This document shows positions 33,425 through 42,086 of a stretch of 64,000 nucleotides of DNA, in pieces. Where the stretch lies: NCBI RefSeq assembly GCF_014201355.1, contig NZ_JACHEG010000010.1:62001-126000 (forward strand). Reading direction: 5' to 3'. Each line of letters begins with the position of its first letter. The stretch's first letter is position 1. The notes beneath the pieces are model-generated. The model had not been told where the DNA came from. It ran no database searches and saw nothing but the letters and a program-made list of their open reading frames with translations. Position numbers and translations under genes: made by a program. The DNA comes from Aliirhizobium wenxiniae (GTDB taxonomy: Bacteria; Pseudomonadota; Alphaproteobacteria; Rhizobiales; Rhizobiaceae).

Positions 33425-35806
33425 TTGAGCGATCGCTTAAATTCCGACTGCATTTATAAGTGTTTCGAAATCTTTTTGCTGAATTCTGCCACTCAAAACC
33501 CGTGGGCAGAATTGCTTGAGCATCTATCTGGTGTGGTGTCGAAGAGCTTTTCTCGCCGCAAAAATTCTAGACTGATCTTCGTACCCATCATTGCTATCGG
33601 CATCGCTGCGGCCTTGCTTGCAGTGGTGGCAACGCTCTGGGCCGGGGTCGAGAGCGATCTGGCAGCGCTGGAACGCCAGAAGGAACTGGTCACGACCAAG
33701 CTCGCCGATCAGGTCAATCAGGTGGCTGCGGATGTGGCAGTGATTGCCAATGGCTACGCTTCACTTCTTCCAGGCAGTGTTCCCGGCAGCAAGAGTTCAG
33801 ACTATGGTGAGGTGAGAAGATTTGGCGAAACTATCACCGCGGTGTTCGGCATGGAGCAAATGCTTCTTGTTGATCGACAGGGCGACCTGATCCTTGATGG
33901 AGACGCTGCGATCGCACGGCGGTATCAGTGGGTGAGGCCTCTTCTCGCAGACTTCTTCGAGAGAGTTCGGGACGACCGTCTTCGAACAACAGCGGGTAGA
34001 CAGGACAACGGTTCACCCGTCGCTTCTCGTGCCGAGATCTTGCGCCTCGAGGGCCGAGCTTCGATCACGAGCATATCGCCCGTCAATTTCAGCGGCCCCG
34101 ATGGAACGATAGAGCCACAAGCCCAGTATTTTCTCATCGCATTCCGTTTCCTGGACGGTATCGTACTTGACGAGCTCAGTCGCGAGATGGGCTTGAAGGG
34201 CGCGCGATATGCCCGCACCCTGGATGCAACAGATGGGGAGGTCGCATTTCAGGTAGAAGCGAGTGCCACAGGAGACCCCATCGGCGTGATCATCTGGACA
34301 CCGGACCTGCCGGGTTCCCGGGTCATAGAGAAGCTCACGCCTTATCTATGTGCCGCCATCGCGGTGATCGGCGGTTTGTTCTGGCTACTGGTACGACGCC
34401 TTAATCGAAGCTGGAAAGAGCTGCGTCGCAGCGAGCAACACGCCAAGGAACTTGCTCTCCTGGACGTGTTGACCCGTCTTCCCAACCGCGATCTATTCGC
34501 CCGAAGGCTTGACGAGTGCTCCGCATCCACCTCCTCGGACATCGGCATTGTTGTGGGGTTCATCGATCTCGACCGTTTCAAGGCCGTCAACGATTCCTTT
34601 GGTCATGCTGTTGGCGACGAGTTGATCATCGAGGCCGCTGCGCGCATGAATGAGGTGCTCCATGGACGTGGCACACTCGCCCGCCTCGGCGGCGACGAAT
34701 TCGCTGTACTCCTTATGCTGCAACAACAGGACATCGCTTTCCACGCCGACGTCTTCGAGAAAATCATTTCGGAGATCCGTCGACCTTTCTCCCTGCGCCA
34801 AAGCGAGATTACGGCTTACATAGGCTGCTCGATCGGGATCGCTTCAAGTACAGGTCGCCACTGCCCGCCAGAAGAACTGCTTCGCCGTGCAGATGTCGCG
34901 CTTTATCAGGCGAAGGCCAAAGGACGCGGGTGCCTCGTGGTCTATCACGCTGAGATCGAAACCGCGCAGCGTGAGCGGGAGCGCCTGGTTGACGAGCTGC
35001 GGACGGAACTTTCTAGGATCGGGGCTGCGTCGCTTCGAAACAGCGACATGGGCGCATCATCCCGCCCTGCCCTCGAAGTACATTTTCAGACCATCCATCG
35101 GGCCGGAGACGAGAGCAAGGTATCTGGTGCCGAAGCGCTTGTTCGCTGGCGCCACCCTCGGCTTGGGCTCCTGTCGCCAGACAGGTTCATACCGCTCGCA
35201 GAGAGTACAGGGCTAATCGATGAGCTAGGAGAATTCATCCTGAAGCAGGCTTGTCTGATTGGACGGTCCCGCCTGCCGAATAAAACTATCGCCGTGAATG
35301 TATCGCCAAGGCAGCTGAGGAACTCTCGCTTTGCCGACAGCGTCCTGGCTATACTGAGGAGAGCCGAATTTGCGCCCTCCTGCCTGGAACTTGAGCTGAC
35401 TGAAACAGCGCTCGTGGATAATCCAGAACAGGCGAAAGAAACCTTAAGTCAGCTTCGGGGCGAAGGCGTAAAGATAGCGCTTGATGACTTTGGAACAGGC
35501 TATTCATCGCTAAGCCATCTCATCCATTTCGGCATAGACCGCATTAAGATCGACCGTTCTTTCGTGCGGTTGCTCGATACACAGAGCAATGGGGCTGCAG
35601 TTGCCGCGGCCGTCACGAGCCTTGCACGCAATCTCGGAATTGAAACCACCGCTGAGGGCGTCGAGACAAAGGGCCAAAGGGATTTCCTGGTTGCTATCGG
35701 GTGTAACGATCTCCAGGGGTTTCTGTTTTCGCGACCGGTTATCGCAGAAGAGCTCAAGGCACACGAACACGAAACACAGGTTTCTCGACCGACCCACGAG
35801 TTCTAG
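33425..35806 (+). CDS. Membrane GGDEF-EAL cyclic di-GMP protein
   Basis: Up to 793 residues from TTG 33425; the true start is uncertain, perhaps GTG near 33532, since no clear ribosome site is visible. Order: membrane helix (RLIFVPIIAIGIAAALLAVV), a periplasmic sensor region of about 230 residues (CHASE-like, not identified), second helix (IAVIGGLFWLLV), GGDEF domain (LARLGGDEF), EAL domain with GAEALVRW and DDFGTGYSSLS. Both active sites look intact, so it may synthesise or degrade cyclic di-GMP. It is a single-gene unit. Confidence 0.88.
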   Translation: MSDRLNSDCIYKCFEIFLLNSATQNPWAELLEHLSGVVSKSFSRRKNSRLIFVPIIAIGIAAALLAVVATLWAGVESDLAALERQKELVTTKLADQVNQVAADVAVIANGYASLLPGSVPGSKSSDYGEVRRFGETITAVFGMEQMLLVDRQGDLILDGDAAIARRYQWVRPLLADFFERVRDDRLRTTAGRQDNGSPVASRAEILRLEGRASITSISPVNFSGPDGTIEPQAQYFLIAFRFLDGIVLDELSREMGLKGARYARTLDATDGEVAFQVEASATGDPIGVIIWTPDLPGSRVIEKLTPYLCAAIAVIGGLFWLLVRRLNRSWKELRRSEQHAKELALLDVLTRLPNRDLFARRLDECSASTSSDIGIVVGFIDLDRFKAVNDSFGHAVGDELIIEAAARMNEVLHGRGTLARLGGDEFAVLLMLQQQDIAFHADVFEKIISEIRRPFSLRQSEITAYIGCSIGIASSTGRHCPPEELLRRADVALYQAKAKGRGCLVVYHAEIETAQRERERLVDELRTELSRIGAASLRNSDMGASSRPALEVHFQTIHRAGDESKVSGAEALVRWRHPRLGLLSPDRFIPLAESTGLIDELGEFILKQACLIGRSRLPNKTIAVNVSPRQLRNSRFADSVLAILRRAEFAPSCLELELTETALVDNPEQAKETLSQLRGEGVKIALDDFGTGYSSLSHLIHFGIDRIKIDRSFVRLLDTQSNGAAVAAAVTSLARNLGIETTAEGVETKGQRDFLVAIGCNDLQGFLFSRPVIAEELKAHEHETQVSRPTHEF

Positions 35807-35868
35807 AGTATCGCCCGAGGTCGCCTTCACGCCTGTTTGACAGAAATTAGGGCGAAGGCTGCAGCCTT

Positions 35869-35892
35869 GGAACGAAATACCAACAATACGTT
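35869..35892 (+). promoter_or_regulatory. EcfG-like promoter, short spacer
   Basis: GGAAC (35869-35873), 15 bases, CGTT (35889-35892), one base shorter than consensus. It lies 27 bases before the ATG of the broken paralogue at 35919. Confidence 0.45.
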
Positions 35893-35918
35893 TCTTATCT
35901 TCAACGCGGGAGAACAAG

Positions 35919-36240
35919 ATGGCGAACCGTAAAGTTGTCGAGACTGGCACAGAAGCGCGACAGGGCAGAACAGGTCGTCCCATCCTGATTGTTCTCATCG
36001 CTGGCCTGGCGCTAAGCTGGGATAGCGTGGCTCGGAGCGGAAATTTGGGGGGAGTCGACCGACGCTCCGGCGGAAAACACTGCAATCCCGCCCGCCCAAA
36101 CCAATTCATCAACACAGCCGGCGGCGCCCAGTACGGGGCCTGCTGTCTCGGCGCCAAGTGATCGGGCCCCGCATCCAGACGGCGGCACAGGCGGTCCTTC
36201 TCAGTCAAACCAGCCAGCGGGTAGCACGACACGACCGTAA
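35919..36240 (+). pseudogene. Frameshifted paralogue of the 106-aa membrane protein
   Basis: It reads like the 30110-30430 protein from the start (MANRKVVETGTEARQGRTG). At a GGG inside the membrane-helix codons (about 36018-36020) one extra base shifts the frame. In the other frame it goes on IAWLGAEIWGES and ends SQSNQPAGSTTRP, matching the intact copy to the last residue and stop at 36238-36240. One base deletion restores 107 codons. Recent, because the rest is preserved. Confidence 0.85.
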
Positions 36241-36344
36241 GATGCAATTATCCGGCCGGCGGGTCACGGAGTCTGTACCGTAGCGATTATAGATAAATGC
36301 AACTCTTCGTGGCGTCATAACTGTAAGGCGTATTTGGGGCGCCG

Positions 36345-36539
36345 TTGACTTGCAGTCCTTCCTCGACCTTCGGAACCACCCGAGGGGCTATTCGTCTGTA
36401 CGGTCTCGTACTCTTTTCTTCGAAAGCATGGCGACTATATCGATGGTCTGGGTGCGATGGAGGCTAGTCTCTCTCCAACTACCGTTTCTCTAGGCAATTG
36501 ACATGTTGCTGCATCAACTGAAGCGGTGCAGGCACCCGC
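36345..36539 (+). repeat. 195-bp interspersed repeat, copy 2
   Basis: Matches the minus strand of 12446-12645. In this copy the GAMEASLSPTTV frame ends soon after (SLGN, stop). It sits in a gene-poor stretch (36241-36884) where I see no other gene. Confidence 0.8.
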
Positions 36540-36819
36540 AAAATGCCAGCGCCTCTGGGTGAGGGATGCAGCAGTGCACCCGCCAAAGCGAGGCGTCTTT
36601 TCTGCCCTTTGACGTCCGTCCTTGGATATCCGCGCCCTATGCATCCAAGGCCGCTCCTGCTATCAGATGCCTCCAGCGGCCGCTCGTCAGCAGCGCCGTC
36701 ACGTTATTCGTGGCGTTAAGCATATGCTCGCCATCGCAACGGTACACCAACCGGCGCAATCGAAAGCATAGAGGTATGATCCGCTGTGCGGCTTGAGATG
36801 ACAGGTTGTTGGTGACGAT

Positions 36820-36844
36820 GGAACCGAAGCCCCGCTCTCGCATT
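36820..36844 (+). promoter_or_regulatory. Degenerate EcfG-like promoter
   Basis: GGAAC (36820-36824), 16 bases, CATT (36841-36844), one mismatch to CGTT. It lies 41 bases before the ATG of the 24-residue membrane protein. Confidence 0.35.
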
Positions 36845-36884
36845 CTCGCTTCCGTTAGCCACTCACATTTCAGAGGAAATGATT

Positions 36885-36959
36885 ATGAACAACATCGTTT
36901 GGCTCGTTGGAGCCGTCGTCATCGTACTCGCAATCCTTAGCTTCTTCGGATTGCGGTAA
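36885..36959 (+). CDS. Very small single-helix membrane protein, 24 aa
   Basis: ATG 36885 with AGAGGA upstream. The protein is one membrane helix (IVWLVGAVVIVLAILSFFG) with Asn at the start and Arg at the end. Similar tiny helices are annotated in rhizobia and often lie in stress regulons. No function is known. Confidence 0.6.
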   Translation: MNNIVWLVGAVVIVLAILSFFGLR

Positions 36960-37021
36960 AAGTTAAGCCCGCATTCAGAGGCTGCAAAAAGGTAAAGCGC
37001 AACGGGGCGTCCAGTCCAACT

Positions 37022-37240
37022 TCAGTGTGCAGGGTTGACATGGGGATCGCGCATAGTGCGCGCCTCCTTCGATCCCATAGGGGCACCGGTTGCAAGAAAA
37101 TTCCCCGAAGCCTCAGCTGCGTACGCCGCCAACTTTGTAGCTTCATCGAAGTTATTGTTGTCGCAACCACGAGTCGCCTCCTCGCGTTTTTTTATGACGG
37201 CCTCATATCCATAAACTTCACCTAGTTGGCGAAGGCTCAT
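37022..37240 (-). CDS. Possible hypothetical protein, 72 aa
   Basis: The frame is open to 37363, but the only ATG is 37240 (MSLRQLGEVYGYEAVIKKRE). The Ala/Glu-rich sequence looks protein-like, yet ribosome site and relatives are lacking. A weak call. Confidence 0.35.
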   Translation of the reverse strand: MSLRQLGEVYGYEAVIKKREEATRGCDNNNFDEATKLAAYAAEASGNFLATGAPMGSKEARTMRDPHVNPAH

Positions 37241-37425
37241 TGCTGCAACCGCCTCGGCCGGTACACTAACATGCCGATCTGGCGTCGCAGCCAGCGCGCG
37301 ACTGAACGTGTCGCGCTTCGCGTGCCTGGTGCAGATGTCCTGCCAAGCCTCGTTGCCGGTCACCCTTCTTTTCTTTTGCCAACCGACCCGTCACCGGACT
37401 GCCTGTGGTTTAGTGTTAGTTTTCG

Positions 37426-37450
37426 GGAACCTCCACCCAGCGACCGGGTT
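37426..37450 (+). promoter_or_regulatory. EcfG-type promoter for the DUF982 gene
   Basis: GGAAC (37426-37430), 17 bases, GTT (37448-37450; box GGTT), 47 bases before ATG 37498. Confidence 0.55.
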
Positions 37451-37497
37451 ATTTGACGTCGGACTAACGTCTGACACATTGGGTGAAGGAGCATGCC

Positions 37498-37749
37498 ATG
37501 CAGAAAGTCTTTTGGGATAAACCAGTAGTCGCCGGCCAGAGATTAATTTTCGGTCCAATGGAGGCGCAGCGTTTCCTTCACGCCAATTGGCCTTATGCAA
37601 AGAACCTAGATTATGCCGCTGCCGATCTTTGCATCCTCAAGGCGCTTGACGGTCGAGCTACCCCTGATGAAGCGCGCGAAATGTTCGAGGTTGCTGTCCA
37701 GTCTGCCGATCCGGCTCGTCACCCCGACGCGTTGAAACTAGCGGGCTAG
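37498..37749 (+). CDS. DUF982 family protein
   Basis: 83 residues from ATG 37498 (AAGGAG upstream). Family pattern: W-KPV opening, EAQRFLHANWP, DYAAADLCILKALDGR, then a helix with EAREMFEVA. DUF982 proteins are small, almost restricted to Rhizobiales and frequently present on plasmids in several copies; role unknown. Own EcfG-type promoter. Confidence 0.88.
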   Translation: MQKVFWDKPVVAGQRLIFGPMEAQRFLHANWPYAKNLDYAAADLCILKALDGRATPDEAREMFEVAVQSADPARHPDALKLAG

Positions 37750-37788
37750 CGTGGCCGGATTGCAGATCTCATGACCAGCGTCTCTGTC

Positions 37789-37813
37789 GGAACATCGCTC
37801 CGGTGCGGCCGTT
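37789..37813 (+). promoter_or_regulatory. EcfG-type promoter for two small membrane proteins
   Basis: GGAAC (37789-37793), exactly 16 bases, CGTT (37810-37813), 25 bases before ATG 37838. Full consensus. Confidence 0.75.
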
Positions 37814-37837
37814 TGGATAAAAAATGAGGATAGCCCA

Positions 37838-38026
37838 ATGACCACCATGACTTTTGCGCCGATGATTGCGCTCGCGGTCTTTCTGATCGTCGTTATCGGT
37901 GTTTTCACCTTCATCATCCTGCGACGCGGAAAGCTGAAGGACCGTAACCCTAGCCAGGTCGACCCAGACAAACCGACCGCCGAATGGCTGAAGCGCGAAG
38001 CTGCCAAGGGGAAGCGCCCGTTCTGA
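37838..38026 (+). CDS. Small membrane protein, 62 aa
   Basis: One membrane helix (about 8-27), a basic stop-transfer (RRGKLKDR), then a conserved tail P-EWLKREAAKG. The next gene shares the E-EW-L--REA tail, so they are tandem paralogues in one operon under a consensus EcfG promoter. Function unknown. Confidence 0.75.
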   Translation: MTTMTFAPMIALAVFLIVVIGVFTFIILRRGKLKDRNPSQVDPDKPTAEWLKREAAKGKRPF

Positions 38027-38069
38027 TCCCTTTCTCCGTTGTTTTCAGTTCAGAAACTAAAGAGGTTCC

Positions 38070-38264
38070 ATGTCGACATATTTACCCATGAGTATCCTTG
38101 CGGCCATTTTGCTCTGCGCCTTGGCTGCTACCGCGATCGCGATTTACAGCCGGTGGCGGCGAAGCCAGGCACCATCTCCACAGGTACCACCTGAAGAGCC
38201 GACCCATGAATGGCTGACGCGTGAAGCGCATAACGGTGTCGACCAGCGCGCGTCGAAAAAATAG
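38070..38264 (+). CDS. Small membrane protein, 64 aa, paralogue of the previous
   Basis: ATG 38070 with AGAGG upstream. One helix (about 7-26), then RWRRSQ and the tail PTHEWLTREA, as in the preceding gene 43 bases away. The pair may interact; no function is known. Confidence 0.7.
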   Translation: MSTYLPMSILAAILLCALAATAIAIYSRWRRSQAPSPQVPPEEPTHEWLTREAHNGVDQRASKK

Positions 38265-38339
38265 GGCGGGCACTAGGGCAGGTGAACCGTGCATGCCCCT
38301 CGGATTCACCAGAGTGCTTTCTAAGCAGATAAGTGCCGC

Positions 38340-39092
38340 TTTCGTACGGTCAAAGCCGAGATGGCCGAACGTGAGGTTCGCTCGATCGCCTATCACATGA
38401 AGGCTGCTCGCTTCCCGGCCTATAAGGACATCTCCGGGTTCGACTTCGCCGCCAGCGAAATCAATGAAGCGACGGTGCACCAACTGCACCAATGCGAGTT
38501 CATGAACGGGGCGCACAATATCGTGCTCGTCGATGGGCCGGGCACAGGAAAAACACATGTCGCGACTGCCCTAGGGGTCCAGGCGATCGAGCATCACCGC
38601 CGGAAGGTCCGCTTCTTCTCGACCATCGAATTGGTCGATGCGTTCGAACAGGAGAAGGCCAAATGCAAGACAGGACAGATCGCTGAGACCCTGGTTCGCC
38701 TCGATCTCCTGATCCTCGATGAATTAGGATACCTTCCGTTCAGTGCCTCAGGGGGAGCGCTGCTCTTCCACCTGCTAAGCAAGCTCTACGAGCGCACTAG
38801 CGTCATTATCACGACCAACCTCAGCTTCATCGAATGGGCAACCGTCTTTGGTGATGCCAAGATGACCACGGCTTTGCTCGACCGCCTGCCCCATCGGTGC
38901 CATATCCTGGTAACAGGAAACGACAGCTTCCGCTTCAAGGCCAGCTCGGCCGCCGCAGCTCAGAGGAGAGGAGAAAAGGCCAATCCCTTGACCAAAACCT
39001 GATCAAAAAACCATACTCAGAGGCGGCTCACTTCTCGGTGGAAAAAAGGGCTCAGTTCCGCGTGGAAACCAACACACTGCTACAGATCGAGC
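38340..39092 (+). mobile_element. IS21-family element remnant (3' part)
   Basis: It contains a 5'-truncated istB and, after its stop, two repeats of GGCTCA--TTC-C-GTGGAAA (39022-39080) as in IS21-type terminal regions. The istA gene and the left end are absent, so it cannot move by itself. Confidence 0.7.
38361..39002 (+). pseudogene. istB: IS21-type transposition helper ATPase, N-terminally truncated
   Basis: Its 213 codons hold the Walker A VDGPGTGKTHVA, Walker B LLILDELGYLPF and the ARFPAYKDISGFDF block of IstB. The first 40 residues of the family, up to the LEAE--AERE region, are missing; the frame only runs a few codons upstream of ATG 38361. It lacks its IstA partner, so it is a relic. 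Confidence 0.85.
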
Positions 39093-39286
39093 CCACAGGC
39101 GTAAACATCCATGTCTGGATTTCCGCGCGTACATCGATGCTGCGCCGTTTATTCACTCCGATTTGCGAATGTTGGCGCCAGAAAACAACGTCAAAAAGCT
39201 CCGCCAAGGGCGGAGCGTCTGTGAGTTGCAATGTCCTCGGATCAGCTTGGGAGCACCTATTGACCGTTGAAAGCGACGTTCCCAAG

Positions 39287-40126
39287 TTACTCCGCTACGA
39301 GATCTGTTCCAAACCATTGAACACTGAGCTTTTTTAATGTTCCGTCGAGGGAGATGGCTTCAAGTGCATCATTAAATCTAGCGGCAAGCTCCTCGTCGGT
39401 TTTTCGCAAACCGATGCCAATACCCGGGCCAAAGAGGCCGCCTGACAAACGAGGTCCATAAAGCTCTACCGCCGCACCATCCGCAGTATCGAGAAAGCTC
39501 TTCCAAACAGAAAAGTCGGCCAGTCCGGCATCTATACGGCCTGCTACGAGATCCAGGTTCAAATTATCCTGCTTGTCGTAGACCCGGATATCGACGCCGT
39601 CGCCGAAATACTTCTGGACGAATGCCTCGGCGTTGGTCGAGCCCTGCACGCCGATCACCTTGCCCTGCAGATTTGTTTTTAGTTTCTGCAACAACGCACT
39701 GTTCTCTTCTGTCTTTGCGGAAAGATCGACCTTCGTATCCGACCCGAGTGATGCGATATTGCTGGATCGAGCAACGACGAAATAGTTGGATGTCAGGGCA
39801 TAGGGTCGCGAAAACGCAATGACCTGTCTGCGCTTTTCTGTGATCGACATGCCGGCCATGATCGCATCGAACTTCCCCACTGTAAGTGCCGGAATAATGC
39901 CATCCCAGGCCTGAGTTACGAAGTCGCAACTGAGCCTGGCACGCTCGCAAAGCGCTCTGCCTACATCGATATCGAAGCCGATCGGCTCGCCGGATTTATC
40001 GACCGCGTTCCAGGGCGGGAAAGCGCCCTCGGTCGCAATCCTTATATGCCTTTCCTGCTGCGCATTCGCTTGCCACGCAACCGATGGCATCAGAGACAGC
40101 AAAATTACGATAATGTGTATTCTCAT
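39287..40126 (-). CDS. Amino-acid ABC transporter substrate-binding protein
   Basis: 279 residues from ATG 40126 (AGGGGA upstream); the longer frame into the racemase gene is rejected. A signal peptide (about 1-24, ending ANAQ), then SBP_bac_3: EGAFPPWNAVD, GFDIDVGRALC, AWDGIIPAL, GVQGSTNAEAFVQ and GIGIGLRKTD. It is the last gene of the importer operon and delivers substrate to the two permeases in the inner membrane. The homology to OccT/HisJ/ArtJ-type proteins suggests a basic amino acid or opine. Confidence 0.93.
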   Translation of the reverse strand: MRIHIIVILLSLMPSVAWQANAQQERHIRIATEGAFPPWNAVDKSGEPIGFDIDVGRALCERARLSCDFVTQAWDGIIPALTVGKFDAIMAGMSITEKRRQVIAFSRPYALTSNYFVVARSSNIASLGSDTKVDLSAKTEENSALLQKLKTNLQGKVIGVQGSTNAEAFVQKYFGDGVDIRVYDKQDNLNLDLVAGRIDAGLADFSVWKSFLDTADGAAVELYGPRLSGGLFGPGIGIGLRKTDEELAARFNDALEAISLDGTLKKLSVQWFGTDLVAE

Positions 40127-40151
40127 GATATTCCCCTTCTTGCTGGTTTCC

Positions 40152-41312
40152 TTAGAGATAGATCTTCGGGATGTGATCCCGAAGCAGGCCGTAGAGCCCG
40201 ACGACGTCCGTTCCCCATTGGGATGCGATCTCTTCATGGGTGATCGTCTGATGCGCCTGCTTGCCGAGCAGCACGACTTCATCGCCAAAGCGGGCGTCAG
40301 GGACATCGCTCAAGTCGATCCGGATGTGTTCGAGATGGCTGGGTGGTAGAAGTCGCGCACGTCGTCCTCTCACGAGCGCGGTGACGTTCGGCGGAAGTTG
40401 CCTGGGCAGGCCATCTCCCCATCCCATCCCAATAACGCCAAGCAGCATTCCTCGACGCAACCCGGCAATCTCGGGAACGGTTCCAAGCGATCGATCCACA
40501 CGCTTGACCGATACCAGCCGCGTGCGAACAGTCTTCAGCGCAGGTTGCAGTGGCATGGAGCGGGACCCCAACGACCCTTCCGCGACGCCAAAGAACAAAG
40601 CCCCGGGATCGACCGCGTCGAAATCCATTTCGGGATGGTTCAACACGCCGTTCGTGCTCGACATCATGACCAATGGCGGGCGAAGGCCAAGGCGTTCAGC
40701 ATGCATGACGACTGCACGCATCCTGCCGTATTGTGCCTGAGCCATTTGTGATCCTGCTGGTGGAAGTTCACTCATATGGGCATAAATTCCCTCGACGCGA
40801 ACGCGCTGATCATCCTCTGCCGCTGCAAGTAAATCGCAAACGGACAACGGCGTCGCTCCGGCTCGGAAGAAACCCAAGTCGACCTTGATGAATACACTTA
40901 GCGATCCGATGACCGATCGCCATTGTCGCAATTCGTCAATGCTAGAAATGCTGACCGTCAGACCAAGCGCTTCAATCGTTCGGGCTGCAGCTATGCCTGG
41001 GCCCGGATAAAGCAGAAGTGGATGTGAAACACCTTCGCGTCGGATCGCAATCGCATCCATGAGCGACGCGACGGCAAAGCCATAAGCACCTTCGCTCGCG
41101 AGTGCAGCGGCGACCGGTCCTGCCCCACAGCCGTATCCATTCCGTTTCAGACAGGCATAGACTTTTACGTGTCCGCCAAGTTGTGCTCGGAGCTGGCGGT
41201 AATTATGCCGTATTGCCTCCAGATCAATCTCGTAGCAACTTCCTCTCAAGGTAGCATCGTCGCACATACCTGTCTGATCGAGGAGCGGTCGTGAATTCGC
41301 AATCGTCGTCAT
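40152..41312 (-). CDS. Alanine racemase (PLP-dependent)
   Basis: 386 residues. The first domain is the fold-type III barrel: KVYACLKRNGYGCGAG carries the PLP lysine, and VDLGFFRAG and YAHMSEL follow. The second domain begins near residue 250 (GVAEGSLGS) and contains MGWGDGLPRQL with the area of the catalytic tyrosine less clear. It interconverts L- and D-alanine or a related amino acid in the cytoplasm. It sits inside an amino-acid importer operon (ATGA overlap with the permease gene), so it probably acts on imported substrate. Confidence 0.88.
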   Translation of the reverse strand: MTTIANSRPLLDQTGMCDDATLRGSCYEIDLEAIRHNYRQLRAQLGGHVKVYACLKRNGYGCGAGPVAAALASEGAYGFAVASLMDAIAIRREGVSHPLLLYPGPGIAAARTIEALGLTVSISSIDELRQWRSVIGSLSVFIKVDLGFFRAGATPLSVCDLLAAAEDDQRVRVEGIYAHMSELPPAGSQMAQAQYGRMRAVVMHAERLGLRPPLVMMSSTNGVLNHPEMDFDAVDPGALFFGVAEGSLGSRSMPLQPALKTVRTRLVSVKRVDRSLGTVPEIAGLRRGMLLGVIGMGWGDGLPRQLPPNVTALVRGRRARLLPPSHLEHIRIDLSDVPDARFGDEVVLLGKQAHQTITHEEIASQWGTDVVGLYGLLRDHIPKIYL

Positions 41313-42073
41313 CGCGACACACTCCCTGGCAAGCGCGGGCGGCGTATCGTTGCGGTCATTTCGGCAAGCCGGGAATTGCCAGTTTGAGAATTACGCTGCT
41401 GATGTTTCGCGAGATGACGCTCGAATTTTGCAAAGACATGTGAGATCACTAGCGTGATCCCGAGATAGATAAGCGCGGCAGAAATGAAGACTTCATAGGG
41501 AGAGAATGTCTGTGCGACGATCTTCCGTGCGCTGCCGGTCAATTCCATCAATGTGATCGTGCTTGCAAGCGAACTTGCCTTCAACATCAGCACGACTTCG
41601 TTGGCATATGCAGGCAAGGCGAGCCTGATCGCGGCCGGCAGGACCACTCGCCGCGTTCGCAGCGCATAGGACATTCCAAGCGCTTTGGCCGCCTCGACGT
41701 CGCCGAACGGAACCGCCCTTATGCCTCCTCGCAGAATCTCGGTCGTATAGGCCGCATGATTGAGCGAGAACGCGATCAGCGCACACCAGAATGGCTCCCT
41801 CAGGATTACCCAGGCGGCACTCGACCTTATCCAGTCGATCTGGCCTGCTCCGTAATAAACGAGGAACAGCTGGACGAGCAGCGGTGTGCCGCGAAACACG
41901 AACGTGTAGACGAGGACGGGAACGAATAGGAAAACGGTCGACGACGTGCGCATCAGGGATAGTGGCAATGCAATGAAAGCGCCAAGGATGATCGAGACCG
42001 TAGTCAGTTTTGCCGTGAGGATCATGCCATCTGCGAGCAGCGGCAATACGTCGAGGATGAGTGACAGGTTCAT
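41309..42073 (-). CDS. Amino-acid ABC transporter permease (HisM/OccM type)
   Basis: 254 residues from ATG 42073 (GGAGAAT upstream). Five membrane helices with the EAA loop VEAAKALGMSYALRTRRVVLP (20-residue core EAAKALGMSYALR) that contacts the ATPase. It ends with a basic extension (MTATIRRPRLP). Pairs with the next permease gene in a HisQM-type heterodimer. Confidence 0.92.
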   Translation of the reverse strand: MNLSLILDVLPLLADGMILTAKLTTVSIILGAFIALPLSLMRTSSTVFLFVPVLVYTFVFRGTPLLVQLFLVYYGAGQIDWIRSSAAWVILREPFWCALIAFSLNHAAYTTEILRGGIRAVPFGDVEAAKALGMSYALRTRRVVLPAAIRLALPAYANEVVLMLKASSLASTITLMELTGSARKIVAQTFSPYEVFISAALIYLGITLVISHVFAKFERHLAKHQQRNSQTGNSRLAEMTATIRRPRLPGSVSR

Positions 42074-42086
42074 GATTATTCTCCGA

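Noticed and set aside
36566..36843. Short frames on both strands after the second 195-bp repeat
   Set aside because: Mutually overlapping, no ribosome sites, composition as expected from random GC-rich sequence.
40127..40306. Extended N-terminus for the binding protein at 39287
   Set aside because: It overlaps the racemase gene; a signal peptide and ribosome site lie at ATG 40126.
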